Assembly: GCF_000688295.1 (NCBI RefSeq)
Contig: NZ_JHZF01000011.1
Coordinates: 494,288 to 558,287 of the forward strand
Source: Pseudooceanicola nanhaiensis DSM 18065
Lineage (GTDB): Bacteria; Pseudomonadota; Alphaproteobacteria; Rhodobacterales; Rhodobacteraceae
Reading direction: 5' to 3'
Length of the DNA stretch: 64,000 nt
Part shown: piece after piece, positions 1 through 7,995 of the stretch
How the letters are laid out: every line of letters begins with the position of its first letter
Position numbering within the stretch: the first letter of the stretch is position 1
Made by a program: the position numbers and the translations under genes
Notes under the pieces: model-generated
The model's input: only the letters and a program-made list of their open reading frames with translations
Told to the model about the DNA's origin: nothing
The model's database searches: none

Positions 1-1
1 G

Positions 2-1240
2 GCCGAGCGGCGGGCGGTCGCGCTCTTCACCAAGCTGGGCCTGCCGGACCCCGAGACCATCGGCAACCGCTACCCGCACCAGGTTTCGGGCGGGCAGCTT
101 CAGCGGGTGATGACCGCGATGGCGCTCTGCCCCGAGCCCGAACTCGTGATCTTCGACGAGCCCACCACGGCGCTCGACGTGACCACGCAGATCGACGTGC
201 TGGCGGCGATCAAGGACGCGATCCGGGACACCGGGGTGGCGGCGCTCTACATCACCCACGACCTTGCCGTCGTGGCGCAGGTGGCCGACGACATCATGGT
301 GCTGAAGGCCGGCAAGACGGTCGAGGTCGGCACCACCGACCAGATCATCAACAACCCCACCGAGCAATACACCCGCGACCTGGTCAGCGTCCGCTCCATC
401 GACCACGAGGAGAAGGCGCCGACCGCCGATCCGGTGCTGAGGGTCGAACATGTCACCGCGCGCTATTCGGGGCTGAAGCGCGACGTGCTCTCGAACGTCT
501 CGGTCGCGCTGCATCCGGGCCAGACGCTGGCCGTCGTGGGCGAGAGCGGGTCGGGCAAGTCGACGCTCGCGCGTGTCATCACCGGGCTCCTGCCGCCCTC
601 CAAGGGCCGCGTGACCTTCGCCGGTCGCACGCTCTCGAACGAGCTGGCGGGGCGCTCGCGCGACGACCTGCGCGAGCTGCAGATGATCTACCAGATGGCC
701 GACGTGGCGATGAACCCGCGCCAGACGGTGCGCAGGATCATCGGGCGGCCGCTCGAGTTCTACTTCGGCCTGCGGGGCCGGGAACGCGATGCCCGTGTGG
801 ACGCGCTTCTCGACGAGATCGAGCTGGGCCAGGGCTTTGCCGACCGTTACCCGGCCGAGCTTTCGGGCGGCCAGAAACAGCGCGTCTGCATCGCGCGGGC
901 GCTGGCGGCGGACCCCAAGGTCATCATCTGCGACGAGGTGACGAGCGCGCTCGACCCGCTGGTGGCGGACGGGATCCTCAAGCTCCTGCTGAAGCTCCAG
1001 AAGGAGGAGGACGTGGCCTTCCTCTTCATCACCCATGACCTCGCGACGGTGAAGGCGATCGCGGATTCAATCGCCGTGATGTACCAGGGCAAGGTGGTCC
1101 GCTACGGGCCGAAGAGCGAGGTCCTTTCGCCGCCCTTCGACGATTACACCGACCTGCTGCTCTCCTCGGTGCCCGAGATGCGCCTCGGCTGGCTGGAAGA
1201 GGTGATCGAGCACCGGCGGATGGAAAGCGCCGGACACTGA
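2..1240 (+). CDS. Dual ATP-binding ABC transporter protein, peptide/nickel family (5' end outside window)
   Basis: This is the energy-coupling ATPase of a DppD-DppF type importer, with two nucleotide-binding domains fused in one chain. The frame is open from base 2, so the start and the first Walker A lie upstream of the window. What remains of domain 1 is the signature VSGGQ, Walker B (VIFDEPTTALD) and the switch ITHD. Domain 2 is complete: Walker A GESGSGKST (codons near 541-567), signature LSGGQKQR, Walker B IICDEVTSALD and ITHD. The fused layout is common in alphaproteobacterial peptide and opine uptake systems. The substrate cannot be told because the permease and binding-protein genes are outside. 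A strong hairpin follows the stop. Confidence 0.93.
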   Translation, partial: AERRAVALFTKLGLPDPETIGNRYPHQVSGGQLQRVMTAMALCPEPELVIFDEPTTALDVTTQIDVLAAIKDAIRDTGVAALYITHDLAVVAQVADDIMVLKAGKTVEVGTTDQIINNPTEQYTRDLVSVRSIDHEEKAPTADPVLRVEHVTARYSGLKRDVLSNVSVALHPGQTLAVVGESGSGKSTLARVITGLLPPSKGRVTFAGRTLSNELAGRSRDDLRELQMIYQMADVAMNPRQTVRRIIGRPLEFYFGLRGRERDARVDALLDEIELGQGFADRYPAELSGGQKQRVCIARALAADPKVIICDEVTSALDPLVADGILKLLLKLQKEEDVAFLFITHDLATVKAIADSIAVMYQGKVVRYGPKSEVLSPPFDDYTDLLLSSVPEMRLGWLEEVIEHRRMESAGH

Positions 1241-1281
1241 CCGGCGTCGCACCGGCGTCGCATGAATGTTCCCGAAACGAC

Positions 1282-1308
1282 GAAGCCCGGGGTGCCGCCC
1301 CGGGCTTC
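1282..1308 (+). terminator. Intrinsic-terminator-like hairpin after the ABC ATPase gene
   Basis: A perfect 11-bp inverted repeat (GAAGCCCGGGG / CCCCGGGCTTC) with a 5-nt loop lies about 40 nt after the ABC stop. No long T-run follows, so termination is inferred from stem strength and position. Confidence 0.6.
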
Positions 1309-1401
1309 GCCCCTTCGGGCGATGCCGGCGGTTGATCCGGATCAAGGTGGCGGTGTGCCGGGCGCCCTAGGGTCGAGCTGACCCTTCTGAGGAGACCGGA
1401 G

Positions 1402-1653
1402 ATGACCCACAGACCCCACGACCTGCCCGCCGAATTCCCGGACATGGCCGCGAACATCGCGAGGCTGAAGCACGCCGATGCCCATTTCGCCCGTCTTGCG
1501 ACCGAGTATGACGAGGTGAACGACATGATCCACCGGGCCGAGACGAACATCGCGCCGGTCGACGATCTGGCGATGATCGGGCTGCGCAAGCAGCGCGGCC
1601 ACCTGAAGGACGAGATCTACGCGCTGCTGAAGGCGGCTCAGCCGACCTCGTAG
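1402..1653 (+). CDS. YdcH family (DUF465) small protein
   Basis: An 83-residue, highly charged, helical protein. The segment around residues 20-75 (ARLKHADAHF..., then LRKQRGHLKDEIYALL) matches the DUF465/YdcH pattern of a short two-helix coiled coil. The family has no firmly established function. A GAGGAG ribosome-binding site sits 7 nt before the ATG. The gene converges on pccR and the two coding regions overlap by 16 nt at their 3' ends, so no terminator separates them. Confidence 0.85.
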   Translation: MTHRPHDLPAEFPDMAANIARLKHADAHFARLATEYDEVNDMIHRAETNIAPVDDLAMIGLRKQRGHLKDEIYALLKAAQPTS

Positions 1654-3035
1654 GGCAGCACGCCCCGTTCGTCCGGGTCGATCACCAGCCGCCGCTCCAG
1701 CGGCGGCACCGAGCGCTGGTGGCAGTTCACGCGGTCGCAGATCCGGCAGGAGATCCCGATCGGCTCGAAGGCCTTCGGGTTCGTCAGGTCCAGATCGTCC
1801 GCATAGACCAGCGCGTCGGCATGGGCGACCTCGCATCCGAGCGCGATGGCGAAGCGGCGGACCGGCGCGCCGAAGGCGCCGCCGAGCTTGCTGACGTCGC
1901 GGGCGAGCAGGATGTAGCGCACCCCGTCCGGCGTCTCGGCCTGCTGGCGCAGGAAGCGGCTCGGCGTTTCGAAGGCGCGGTGCACGTTCCAGAGCGGGCA
2001 GGCGCCGCCGAAGCGGGCGAATTGCAGCCGCGTCGCGGAATGGCGCTTGGTGATCGTGCCGGCCTGATCGACGCGCACGAAGAAGAAGGGCACGCCCTTC
2101 GCACCGGGTCGCTGCAGCGTCGAGAGCCGGTGCGCGACCTGCTCGATCGAGGCGCCGAAGCGGTTCGCCATCAGCTCGAGATCGTGCCGCGTCTCCTGCG
2201 CGGCGGCGAGGAAGGCGGTGTAGGGCATCAGCGCCGCGCCCGCGAAGTAGTTCGCGAGCCCGATCTTGGCGATGGAGCGTGCGGTGTCCGACTGGAACCG
2301 GGCGAGGTCGAGCGTCGCCTCCAGCAGCTTGTCCTGGGTCAGAAGCGCGACCTGGAGCAGCAGCTGGAAGCTCTGCGTCTCGGGCGCGGCGCGGCGCGAG
2401 AGGGTCAGCCGCCCGGCGGTGCGGTCGAAGTGGCGCAGATGGTGGGTGTCGCGGAACTCGACCTCGATCCCGTGATGGCCCAGCTCGGCCACCGCCTTGA
2501 CGCGGATGTTGTTCTCGTCCCGGACGGGCTGGGCGAAGCGTTCGGCGGCGCGGTCCACGGCGTCGATGTAATTGTCGCAGTAATGGAAGAAGTCGCGCAC
2601 CTCGTCCCAGGGCGACGGCTGGGTGCGGCTGTCCTCGCGTCCGAGCGCCTCGTCGAGCGAGGCGAGCCGTTCCTGCGTCTGCCGGTAGGCCTGGTGCAGG
2701 TGCAGGAAGGCCCGCGCCAGCGCCGGGGCGTTCGAGGCGGTGAGCCGCAGGTCGGCCATCGGCGGCGCCATCTCGGCCAGCACCGGATCGGCCATCGCCT
2801 CGCGCATGTCCGAGACGAGCCGCTCGCTGTCGCCGGTCGACAGCTCGGTCACGTCGAAGCCGAATTCCTGCGCGAGCGAGAGCACCACGGCGGTCGAGAC
2901 CGGGCGGTTGTTGTTCTCCATCTGGTTCAGATAGGGCAGGGAGACGCCCAGCTTGCCGGCGAATTCCTTCTGGGTCAGGGCAAGCTTCTGCCGCGTCTCG
3001 CGCAGCTTCGCACCGGCATAGAGTTTCTGGACCAT
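1638..3035 (-). CDS. pccR: PccR-like short-chain acyl-CoA responsive regulator (XRE HTH + DUF2083)
   Basis: Transcription factor of the ScfR group, whose Rhodobacter sphaeroides member PccR controls propionyl-CoA carboxylase. An XRE helix-turn-helix occupies residues ~8-60 (LTQKEFAGKLGVSLPYLNQMENNNR). A long central region follows, then a C-terminal DUF2083-type domain with clustered cysteines (CRICDRVNC near the end, and CPLW earlier). At 465 aa it has family length. I place the start at 3035; a 16-codon upstream extension would run through the operator repeats. The pccB and pccA genes close by and the TTTGCAAA repeats in front of both pccR and pccB support the PccR assignment over other ScfR paralogs such as RamB-like regulators. 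Confidence 0.88.
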   Translation of the reverse strand: MVQKLYAGAKLRETRQKLALTQKEFAGKLGVSLPYLNQMENNNRPVSTAVVLSLAQEFGFDVTELSTGDSERLVSDMREAMADPVLAEMAPPMADLRLTASNAPALARAFLHLHQAYRQTQERLASLDEALGREDSRTQPSPWDEVRDFFHYCDNYIDAVDRAAERFAQPVRDENNIRVKAVAELGHHGIEVEFRDTHHLRHFDRTAGRLTLSRRAAPETQSFQLLLQVALLTQDKLLEATLDLARFQSDTARSIAKIGLANYFAGAALMPYTAFLAAAQETRHDLELMANRFGASIEQVAHRLSTLQRPGAKGVPFFFVRVDQAGTITKRHSATRLQFARFGGACPLWNVHRAFETPSRFLRQQAETPDGVRYILLARDVSKLGGAFGAPVRRFAIALGCEVAHADALVYADDLDLTNPKAFEPIGISCRICDRVNCHQRSVPPLERRLVIDPDERGVLPYEVG

Positions 3036-3047
3036 GCGACCCCCGAC

Positions 3048-3084
3048 TTTGCAAATTTGCCGATTCCTTCGGTAACTTTGCAAA
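3048..3084. promoter_or_regulatory. TTTGCAAA operator repeats in front of pccR (likely autoregulatory)
   Basis: Two perfect TTTGCAAA octamers occur at 3048-3055 and 3077-3084. The first is followed at once by a further TTTGC, making TTTGCAAATTTGC at 3048-3060. They lie 13-49 nt upstream of the pccR start. From memory, PccR of R. sphaeroides recognises paired TTTGCAAA motifs; binding here is inferred from that. Confidence 0.75.
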
Positions 3085-3109
3085 TCGAGCTTAACAAGCG
3101 ATTATCGGC

Positions 3110-4330
3110 TCAGGAGAGCGTCAGCCCCAGCTTCTTCTCGCGCCGGACGACGATCAGGATCGCCACCAGCCCGCAGAGCGCGGTGGTGAACATCAGCAGC
3201 AGGAGGGGCGTCTCGTCGCTGCCCGGCCCGAGGATCAGACCGGCCACGACCGAGAGCGCGGCGCCGCCGCCGATCTGCATCGTGCCCCCGAGGCCCGAGG
3301 CGGTGCCGGCAAGATGCGGGCGGACCGAGAGCATGCCCGAGGTGGCAGACGGGATCGTCATGCCGTTGCCGATGCCCACGAAGATCATCGCGCCGAAGAA
3401 GACCTCGGGCCCGCCGAAGCCCAGCCAGCCGAGGATCAGCGCGCCGGCCATGCCGCATGCCAGCGTAAGCGATCCGGCCATCACCATCCGGTTCACGCCG
3501 ACGCGGGCGGCAATGAGCCCGGTCAGGAAATTGCCGAGGAAGTAGCCGATGCCGGGCAGGGCGGCCCAGATGCCGAACTCGGCCGGGGTCATGCCGAAGA
3601 CCTCGGATCCGACGTAGGGCGCGCCGCCGAGGAAGGCGAAGAAGGCCCCCGACGAGAAGGCGCAGGCCAGGCAATAGCCCCAGAAGCGGGGCGAGGTCAG
3701 AAGTTCCGGGTATTCCCGGAACTGTCCCAGGACCGTGCGGTCGCTTTTCCGTGCGGTCTCGCCGAGGTCGGCCCAGACCAGCACGAGGATCAGCACCCCG
3801 AGGATCAGCATCAGCCAGAAGGAGGCGCGCCAGCCCAGCGTCTCGTCGATCAGCCCGCCGACGGCGGGCGCGACCATGGGCACGAGCGACATGCCCATCG
3901 TGACGTAGCCCATCATCGAGGCGGCCTTGTCCGGCGGGAACATGTCGCGCACCACGGCGCGGGACAGGGCGAAGCCGACGGCGACCGCGGCCTGCATCAT
4001 CCGGAAGAAGAGGAAGACATAGACGTTTTCGGCCAGCAGGCAGCCCACCGTCGCGAGGCAGAAGACGAGGACCCCGGCCAGGATCATCGGGCGCCGTCCG
4101 AACTTGTCCGAGAGCGGGCCGATGAAGATCTGCATCACCGCGTTGGTGGCGAGGAAGCCCGCGACCGTCAGCTGCATCAGCGCATAGGGCGCGGCATACC
4201 ATTCCGCCATCTTCGGCAGCGAGGGCAGGAAGACGTTCATCGCCAGCGCGCCCAGCCCGGTGAGCAACACGAGGGTCGCGATATGCGGGGGCGTGCTCCG
4301 GTCGAGGAAGCGGATCGGCGCGTGGGTCAT
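3110..4330 (-). CDS. Bcr/CflA-type MFS efflux transporter
   Basis: A 406-aa inner-membrane major facilitator protein with about 12 hydrophobic segments. The MFS signature after TM2 is clear (GPLSDKFGRRP, residues ~84-94). The segment SRAVVRDMF after TM4-5 and the VAPAVGGLI motif in TM5 are typical of Bcr/CflA drug:proton antiporters (DHA1 12-TMS). The ATG at 4330 is chosen because the upstream extension would run through the operator repeats shared with pccB. The gene is divergent from pccB and immediately upstream of pccR, so it may be under PccR control. Its substrate is unknown. Confidence 0.85.
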   Translation of the reverse strand: MTHAPIRFLDRSTPPHIATLVLLTGLGALAMNVFLPSLPKMAEWYAAPYALMQLTVAGFLATNAVMQIFIGPLSDKFGRRPMILAGVLVFCLATVGCLLAENVYVFLFFRMMQAAVAVGFALSRAVVRDMFPPDKAASMMGYVTMGMSLVPMVAPAVGGLIDETLGWRASFWLMLILGVLILVLVWADLGETARKSDRTVLGQFREYPELLTSPRFWGYCLACAFSSGAFFAFLGGAPYVGSEVFGMTPAEFGIWAALPGIGYFLGNFLTGLIAARVGVNRMVMAGSLTLACGMAGALILGWLGFGGPEVFFGAMIFVGIGNGMTIPSATSGMLSVRPHLAGTASGLGGTMQIGGGAALSVVAGLILGPGSDETPLLLLMFTTALCGLVAILIVVRREKKLGLTLS

Positions 4331-4382
4331 TGATCTGCGGTATGTCCGGCGGCCGGGAAAGTCCATGTGGATCGCATCTAAA

Positions 4383-4435
4383 TTTGCAGCTTTGCAATTT
4401 GCAATCCAGGTTCTGCGAAGACTTTGCAAATTTGC
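4383..4435. promoter_or_regulatory. TTTGCAA-type operator cluster in the MFS/pccB divergent intergenic region
   Basis: Three near-tandem units start at 4383, 4391 and 4398 (TTTGCAGC, TTTGCAAT, TTTGCAAT). A second block follows: TCTGCGAA at 4412-4419, then after 3 nt a perfect TTTGCAAA at 4423-4430 running into TTTGC at 4431-4435. The cluster is 53 nt upstream of the MFS start and 75 nt upstream of the pccB start. It resembles the paired-octamer site reported for PccR. A weak candidate pccB promoter (TTGTTC, 16 nt, TATGGT at 4446-4473) lies just downstream. Confidence 0.78.
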
Positions 4436-4509
4436 CCGATGCGGCTTGTTCCCTCCGCGATTTCGCATATGGTCGCCGCCAAATCTGACCGGTCACAGGG
4501 AAGGCGGCA

Positions 4510-6042
4510 ATGAAGGATATTCTTCAGGAACTGGACAGTCGGCGCGAGATCGCCCGGCTTGGCGGTGGCGAGAAGCGGATCGAGGCACAGCACGCCAAGG
4601 GCAAGCTGACTGCGCGGGAACGGATCGAGCTGCTGCTCGACGCCGACAGTTTCGAAGAATTCGACATGTTCGTCAGTCACCGCTGCACCGATTTCGGCAT
4701 GGAAGAACAGCGCCCCTACGGCGACGGCGTGGTCACCGGCTGGGGCACGATCAACGGCAGGATGGTCTATGTCTTCAGCCAGGACTTCACCGTCTTCGGC
4801 GGCTCGCTGTCCGAGACCCACGCCCAGAAGATCTGCAAGATCATGGACATGGCCGTCCAGAACGGCGCCCCGGTCATCGGCCTGAACGACTCGGGCGGTG
4901 CCCGCATCCAGGAGGGCGTCGCCTCGCTCGCCGGCTACGCGGATGTCTTCCAGCGCAATATCATGGCCAGCGGTGTCGTGCCGCAGATCTCGGTGATCAT
5001 GGGCCCCTGCGCGGGCGGGGCGGTCTATTCCCCGGCGATGACCGACTTCATCTTCATGGTGAAGGACAGCTCCTACATGTTCGTCACCGGCCCGGACGTG
5101 GTGAAGACCGTGACCAACGAGGTCGTCACCGCCGAGGAGCTTGGCGGCGCCAGCACGCATACGAAGAAATCCTCGGTCGCCGACGGCGCCTTCGAGAACG
5201 ACGTCGAGGCAATGGCCGAGGTCCGCCGCCTCGTCGATTTCCTGCCGCTGAACAACCGCGAGAAACCGCCGGTGCGTCCCTTCTTCGACAGCCCCGACCG
5301 GATCGAGAAAAGCCTCGACACCTTGGTGCCGGACAACGCCAACACGCCCTACGACATGAAGGAGCTGATCCTGAAGGTTGCGGACGAGGGCGATTTCTAC
5401 GAGATCCAGGAGGATTTCGCGAAGAACATCATCACCGGCTTCATCCGGCTCGAAGGCCAGACCGTCGGCGTGGTGGCGAACCAGCCGATGGTGCTGGCCG
5501 GCTGCCTCGACATCGACAGCTCGCGCAAGGCCGCGCGCTTCGTGCGGTTCTGCGACTGTTTCGAGATCCCGATCCTGACCTTCGTCGACGTGCCGGGCTT
5601 CCTGCCGGGGACCGGGCAGGAATACGGCGGCGTCATCAAGCACGGGGCGAAGCTGCTCTTCGCCTATGGCGAGGCGACGGTGCCGAAGGTGACGGTCATC
5701 ACCCGCAAGGCCTATGGCGGCGCCTATGACGTGATGAGCTCCAAGCATATCCGCGGCGATTTCAACTACGCCTGGCCCACGGCCGAGATCGCGGTGATGG
5801 GGGCCAAGGGCGCGACCGAGATCCTCTATCGCTCGGAACTGGGCGATCCCGAGAAGATCGCCAAGCGCGCGCAGGATTACGAGGACCGCTTCGCGAACCC
5901 CTTCGTGGCGGCCGAGCGCGGCTTCATCGACGAGGTGATCCAGCCCCGTTCGACCCGCCGCCGGGTGGCGCGGGCCTTTGCGAGCCTGCGGAACAAGAAG
6001 CTCCAGAACCCCTGGAAGAAGCACGACAACATTCCGCTCTGA
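4510..6042 (+). CDS. pccB: Propionyl-CoA carboxylase, carboxyltransferase (beta) subunit
   Basis: Catalyses transfer of CO2 from carboxybiotin to propionyl-CoA, giving (S)-methylmalonyl-CoA, in complex with PccA. At 510 aa it has the usual length. The crotonase-like carboxyltransferase fold shows in both halves: the N-terminal part carries [13 protein letters not shown] and [13 protein letters not shown], the oxyanion-hole region of biotin carboxyltransferases; the C-terminal part carries [15 protein letters not shown] and [11 protein letters not shown]. The gene lies downstream of the operator cluster and leads an apparent operon or near-operon with small genes and pccA about 2 kb further on. 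Family specificity (propionyl rather than methylcrotonyl) rests on the sequence type plus pccR, pccA and scpA nearby. Confidence 0.96.
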   Translation: MKDILQELDSRREIARLGGGEKRIEAQHAKGKLTARERIELLLDADSFEEFDMFVSHRCTDFGMEEQRPYGDGVVTGWGTINGRMVYVFSQDFTVFGGSLSETHAQKICKIMDMAVQNGAPVIGLNDSGGARIQEGVASLAGYADVFQRNIMASGVVPQISVIMGPCAGGAVYSPAMTDFIFMVKDSSYMFVTGPDVVKTVTNEVVTAEELGGASTHTKKSSVADGAFENDVEAMAEVRRLVDFLPLNNREKPPVRPFFDSPDRIEKSLDTLVPDNANTPYDMKELILKVADEGDFYEIQEDFAKNIITGFIRLEGQTVGVVANQPMVLAGCLDIDSSRKAARFVRFCDCFEIPILTFVDVPGFLPGTGQEYGGVIKHGAKLLFAYGEATVPKVTVITRKAYGGAYDVMSSKHIRGDFNYAWPTAEIAVMGAKGATEILYRSELGDPEKIAKRAQDYEDRFANPFVAAERGFIDEVIQPRSTRRRVARAFASLRNKKLQNPWKKHDNIPL

Positions 6043-6058
6043 TGCGCGGGAGGATGCC

Positions 6059-6463
6059 ATGAAGGCCATCGCAAGGAATTTCGTCGCGGCAGGAGGGGCC
6101 CTTCTCGGGGCCGCGACCACGGCAGCGGGGCAGGAGGAGCCCCCGTCCGTGCCCTCCGGCATCCCGCTCACGCTGCAGGAGATCCTGCTGGAGCAGGGGC
6201 CCGACGCGGTCTCCATGGCGCGTTTCCGCTATGTCGCGGCGGGGCTCGAGGGTTTCGGTTTCGCGGGCGTCGAGGGGGATTTTCCGGTCCTCTGTTCCGA
6301 CGTCGTCCTGCCCTGGGCCGCGGTGCAGGGCGAACCGGTCGGCCGCGTCGTGATCTCGATGGCCTCGGCGGCGACGGAATTCGGCACGGCGGCACCCGAT
6401 GTCGTCCAGTTTTTCGAGGTCTTCCGGCTGGAACCCTCAGCCTGCATCTGGGAAGGGCTTTGA
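6059..6463 (+). CDS. Exported DUF6497-like protein
   Basis: A 134-aa protein with an N-terminal signal peptide (hydrophobic stretch about residues 8-22, likely cleaved after TAAG-type small residues). The mature part contains a VPSGIPLTLQEILLEQ segment, a conserved-looking VVISM motif and a terminal FFEVFRLEPSACIWE segment, which I associate with the Rhodobacterales family DUF6497; this match is from memory. Two cysteines in the mature part (LCSDV and ACIWE) could form a disulfide in the periplasm. It starts 16 nt after pccB and is probably co-transcribed with it. Function unknown. Confidence 0.72.
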   Translation: MKAIARNFVAAGGALLGAATTAAGQEEPPSVPSGIPLTLQEILLEQGPDAVSMARFRYVAAGLEGFGFAGVEGDFPVLCSDVVLPWAAVQGEPVGRVVISMASAATEFGTAAPDVVQFFEVFRLEPSACIWEGL

Positions 6464-6677
6464 GCATGCCACAACATCTTGCGGACCGACGCGCGCGTCC
6501 CGCGCTTTCTGAGGCTTTCGAGTCACAAGGCCGGCGGCGCGGGCTGGCCCCATGTCCTTCGCGTTCTAACTTCTGTATCCTGAGCCAGGGAAGCCGTCCG
6601 GCGGCCCTTTTCATGCAGGCCGCAAACCGGACCGGGACAAGGCCGGGGGCGACCTGCGAACGAGACAGGAGAAGCAG

Positions 6678-6818
6678 ATGTCCAAGAGCGTTCGTGGTAT
6701 CCTCGCGCTCGGCCTCGTCGTCTTTGTGGCGGCCTGTGCGCAGCAAGAGGAAGAATACGTCGTGGTCGATCCCCAGCCGATCACGACCGAGCCCGTCTAC
6801 ACCGGCAAGTACAAGTAA
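6678..6818 (+). CDS. 46-residue lipoprotein
   Basis: A very short gene with a good ribosome-binding site (ACAGGAGAAG just upstream) and a classic lipoprotein leader. Residues 1-19 end in the lipobox VAAC, followed by a short acidic, Gln/Glu-rich mature chain of about 28 residues ending in GKYK. It would be anchored in a membrane through the diacylated cysteine. No family recognised. It is easily missed because of its size. About 210 nt separate it from the DUF6497-like gene, so it probably has its own promoter. Confidence 0.7.
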   Translation: MSKSVRGILALGLVVFVAACAQQEEEYVVVDPQPITTEPVYTGKYK

Positions 6819-6899
6819 GCCGGTCACACGTGTTTTCGGGGGCGCGGCCGCCTGGCCGGCCCCCTTCCGCCGCACCTGCCTGCAAGGGGAGTCGCGGCC

Positions 6900-7256
6900 A
6901 TGCTGAAGCATCGCGGTTTTCCCGGCCGCCTTCCCGGCACCGATCTCCAGTTCACCATCCGTCGCGCGAACCCCAAGGGGGTGACACCGCTCACCCGGCG
7001 CGAGCGCTTCCGTGACCGCAAGGCCGTCGACCGGAAGGCGGACGAGCTTTTCCTGCTCGCCCTCTGGGAGCATTTCGGTGAAGAGCCGTTCGAGCGCGGC
7101 AACCTCGACGCAGGGCGGCTGAGCTGGCTCTTCGGGCGCGAGGTCCTGCCGGCGGAAGATCCCTTCGACCCCGAGAGCTACGAGGCGCTCCTGGTGCTCG
7201 ACCCGGCCGCGATCCAGGCGTCGTTTCCGGACGTGATCGACGAGGGGTCGGCATGA
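6900..7256 (+). CDS. Conserved hypothetical protein
   Basis: A 118-aa soluble protein with no signal or membrane segment and many charged residues. A basic N-terminal third (to about residue 45) is followed by a more acidic part with a helix-forming DELFLLALWEHFGEEPFERG segment. I do not recognise a domain. The start at 6900 follows a GGGGAG-like ribosome-binding region a few nt upstream. It lies between two small lipoprotein genes in the same direction. Coding is supported by uniform codon bias with GC at third positions. Confidence 0.6.
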   Translation: MLKHRGFPGRLPGTDLQFTIRRANPKGVTPLTRRERFRDRKAVDRKADELFLLALWEHFGEEPFERGNLDAGRLSWLFGREVLPAEDPFDPESYEALLVLDPAAIQASFPDVIDEGSA

Positions 7257-7659
7257 TCTTGCCGTATGGTCAGTCTTTCAGGCCGGTTGTCGCCGATGCT
7301 CGCCTATCGCGTGTGTTTGCGTTTGCGCCGACCGAACTTTCAGAGAAGACTGAACGTGTTGGATCGATCGGCAACATGCTGTCCGATCCGGCGTGTCTAT
7401 ACCGTTACCCTTCCCCTAGAGGGCGGTCTGACCCCCCCAACGGTCGGCCGCCCGCCTTTTTCGCGGGACGGGAAAATGACGGGCTGATGTGCGCCGCGCG
7501 CAACACTTCCCCGCAAATGGCTGAAAGCCGGCGAGAAATTGCCATGGTCGGCAAGGCTTCGGCGCCTTTGCGCGCAGCGGTCCGCAGGCCATTGCAGGAA
7601 CCCGCACACTGGCAGAGAGTTCGCCCCGGCAGTCAACCAAAAGTCAGGGGAACCGACAC
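7257..7659. other. 403-bp non-coding gap, lower GC, with an isolated terminator
   Basis: No convincing gene. The left half (7260-7400) has visibly more A/T than the flanks. It ends in a strong hairpin with a T5 tract at 7421-7461, about 165 nt after the preceding stop. The right half up to the lipoprotein start shows nothing I can name. A small RNA ending at the terminator, or a long 3' untranslated region of the 6900-7256 gene, would both fit. Confidence 0.5.
7421..7461 (+). terminator. Rho-independent terminator
   Basis: The stem GGGCGG (7421-7426) pairs with CCGCCC (7448-7453), and an inner GACC (7430-7433) pairs with GGTC (7442-7445). A T5 run follows at 7457-7461. It terminates plus-strand transcription from the 6900 gene or from a small RNA in the gap. 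Confidence 0.7.
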
Positions 7660-7863
7660 ATGCTATTCAGGAAGATCCTCGTCGCCGCGGCGCTCATGGG
7701 CAGCCTTGCGGCCTGCGGACAATCATTCGGCGAGCAGGCCGTCATCGGCGCCGGCGGCGGCGCAGCCACTTCGGCCGTGCTTGGCGGCAGTGTCGGCACC
7801 GGCGCGCTGGTCGGCGCAGCGGCGAACGTCGCCTATTGCCAGAATTACCCGAGCCGCTGCTGA
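7660..7863 (+). CDS. 67-residue lipoprotein with glycine-zipper-like core
   Basis: The leader MLFRKILVAAALMGSLAAC ends in a lipobox (LAAC, Cys19). The short mature part carries a Gly/Ala-rich stretch (residues ~30-57: GAGGGAATSAVLGGSVGTG...) of glycine-zipper type, then a C-terminal pair of cysteines. Proteins like this are usually outer-membrane-anchored. Function unknown. It resembles the small YMGG-type lipoproteins of Rhodobacteraceae. An intrinsic terminator follows 45 nt downstream. Confidence 0.75.
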   Translation: MLFRKILVAAALMGSLAACGQSFGEQAVIGAGGGAATSAVLGGSVGTGALVGAAANVAYCQNYPSRC

Positions 7864-7908
7864 CGCAGCGCGCGCGGCCGCCCGGCCGCAGCTTTCGGAC
7901 GTGACACC

Positions 7909-7945
7909 GGCCACCGTGGCGACCCGCCGCGGTGGCCTTTTCTTT
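7909..7945 (+). terminator. Rho-independent terminator before pccA
   Basis: The stem GGCCACCG (7909-7916) / CGGTGGCC (7930-7937) is followed directly by TTTTCTTT. It separates the lipoprotein gene from pccA, so pccA needs a promoter between here and 7996 or relies on read-through. Confidence 0.8.
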
Positions 7946-7995
7946 GGCATCGAACCGGCGGCGCGAGCGATCGCCGGAGGGGAAAGGGACCGTAG

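Noticed and set aside
4446..4473. TTGTTC-16-TATGGT as the pccB promoter
   Set aside because: Too weak a match to call as a feature on its own; mentioned only within the operator entry.
6143..6162. A 20-bp exact repeat (also at 11623-11642), inside the DUF6497-like gene and upstream of scpA
   Set aside because: One occurrence is coding sequence and no flanking similarity extends the match. It is probably chance in GC-rich DNA, although it is longer than expected.
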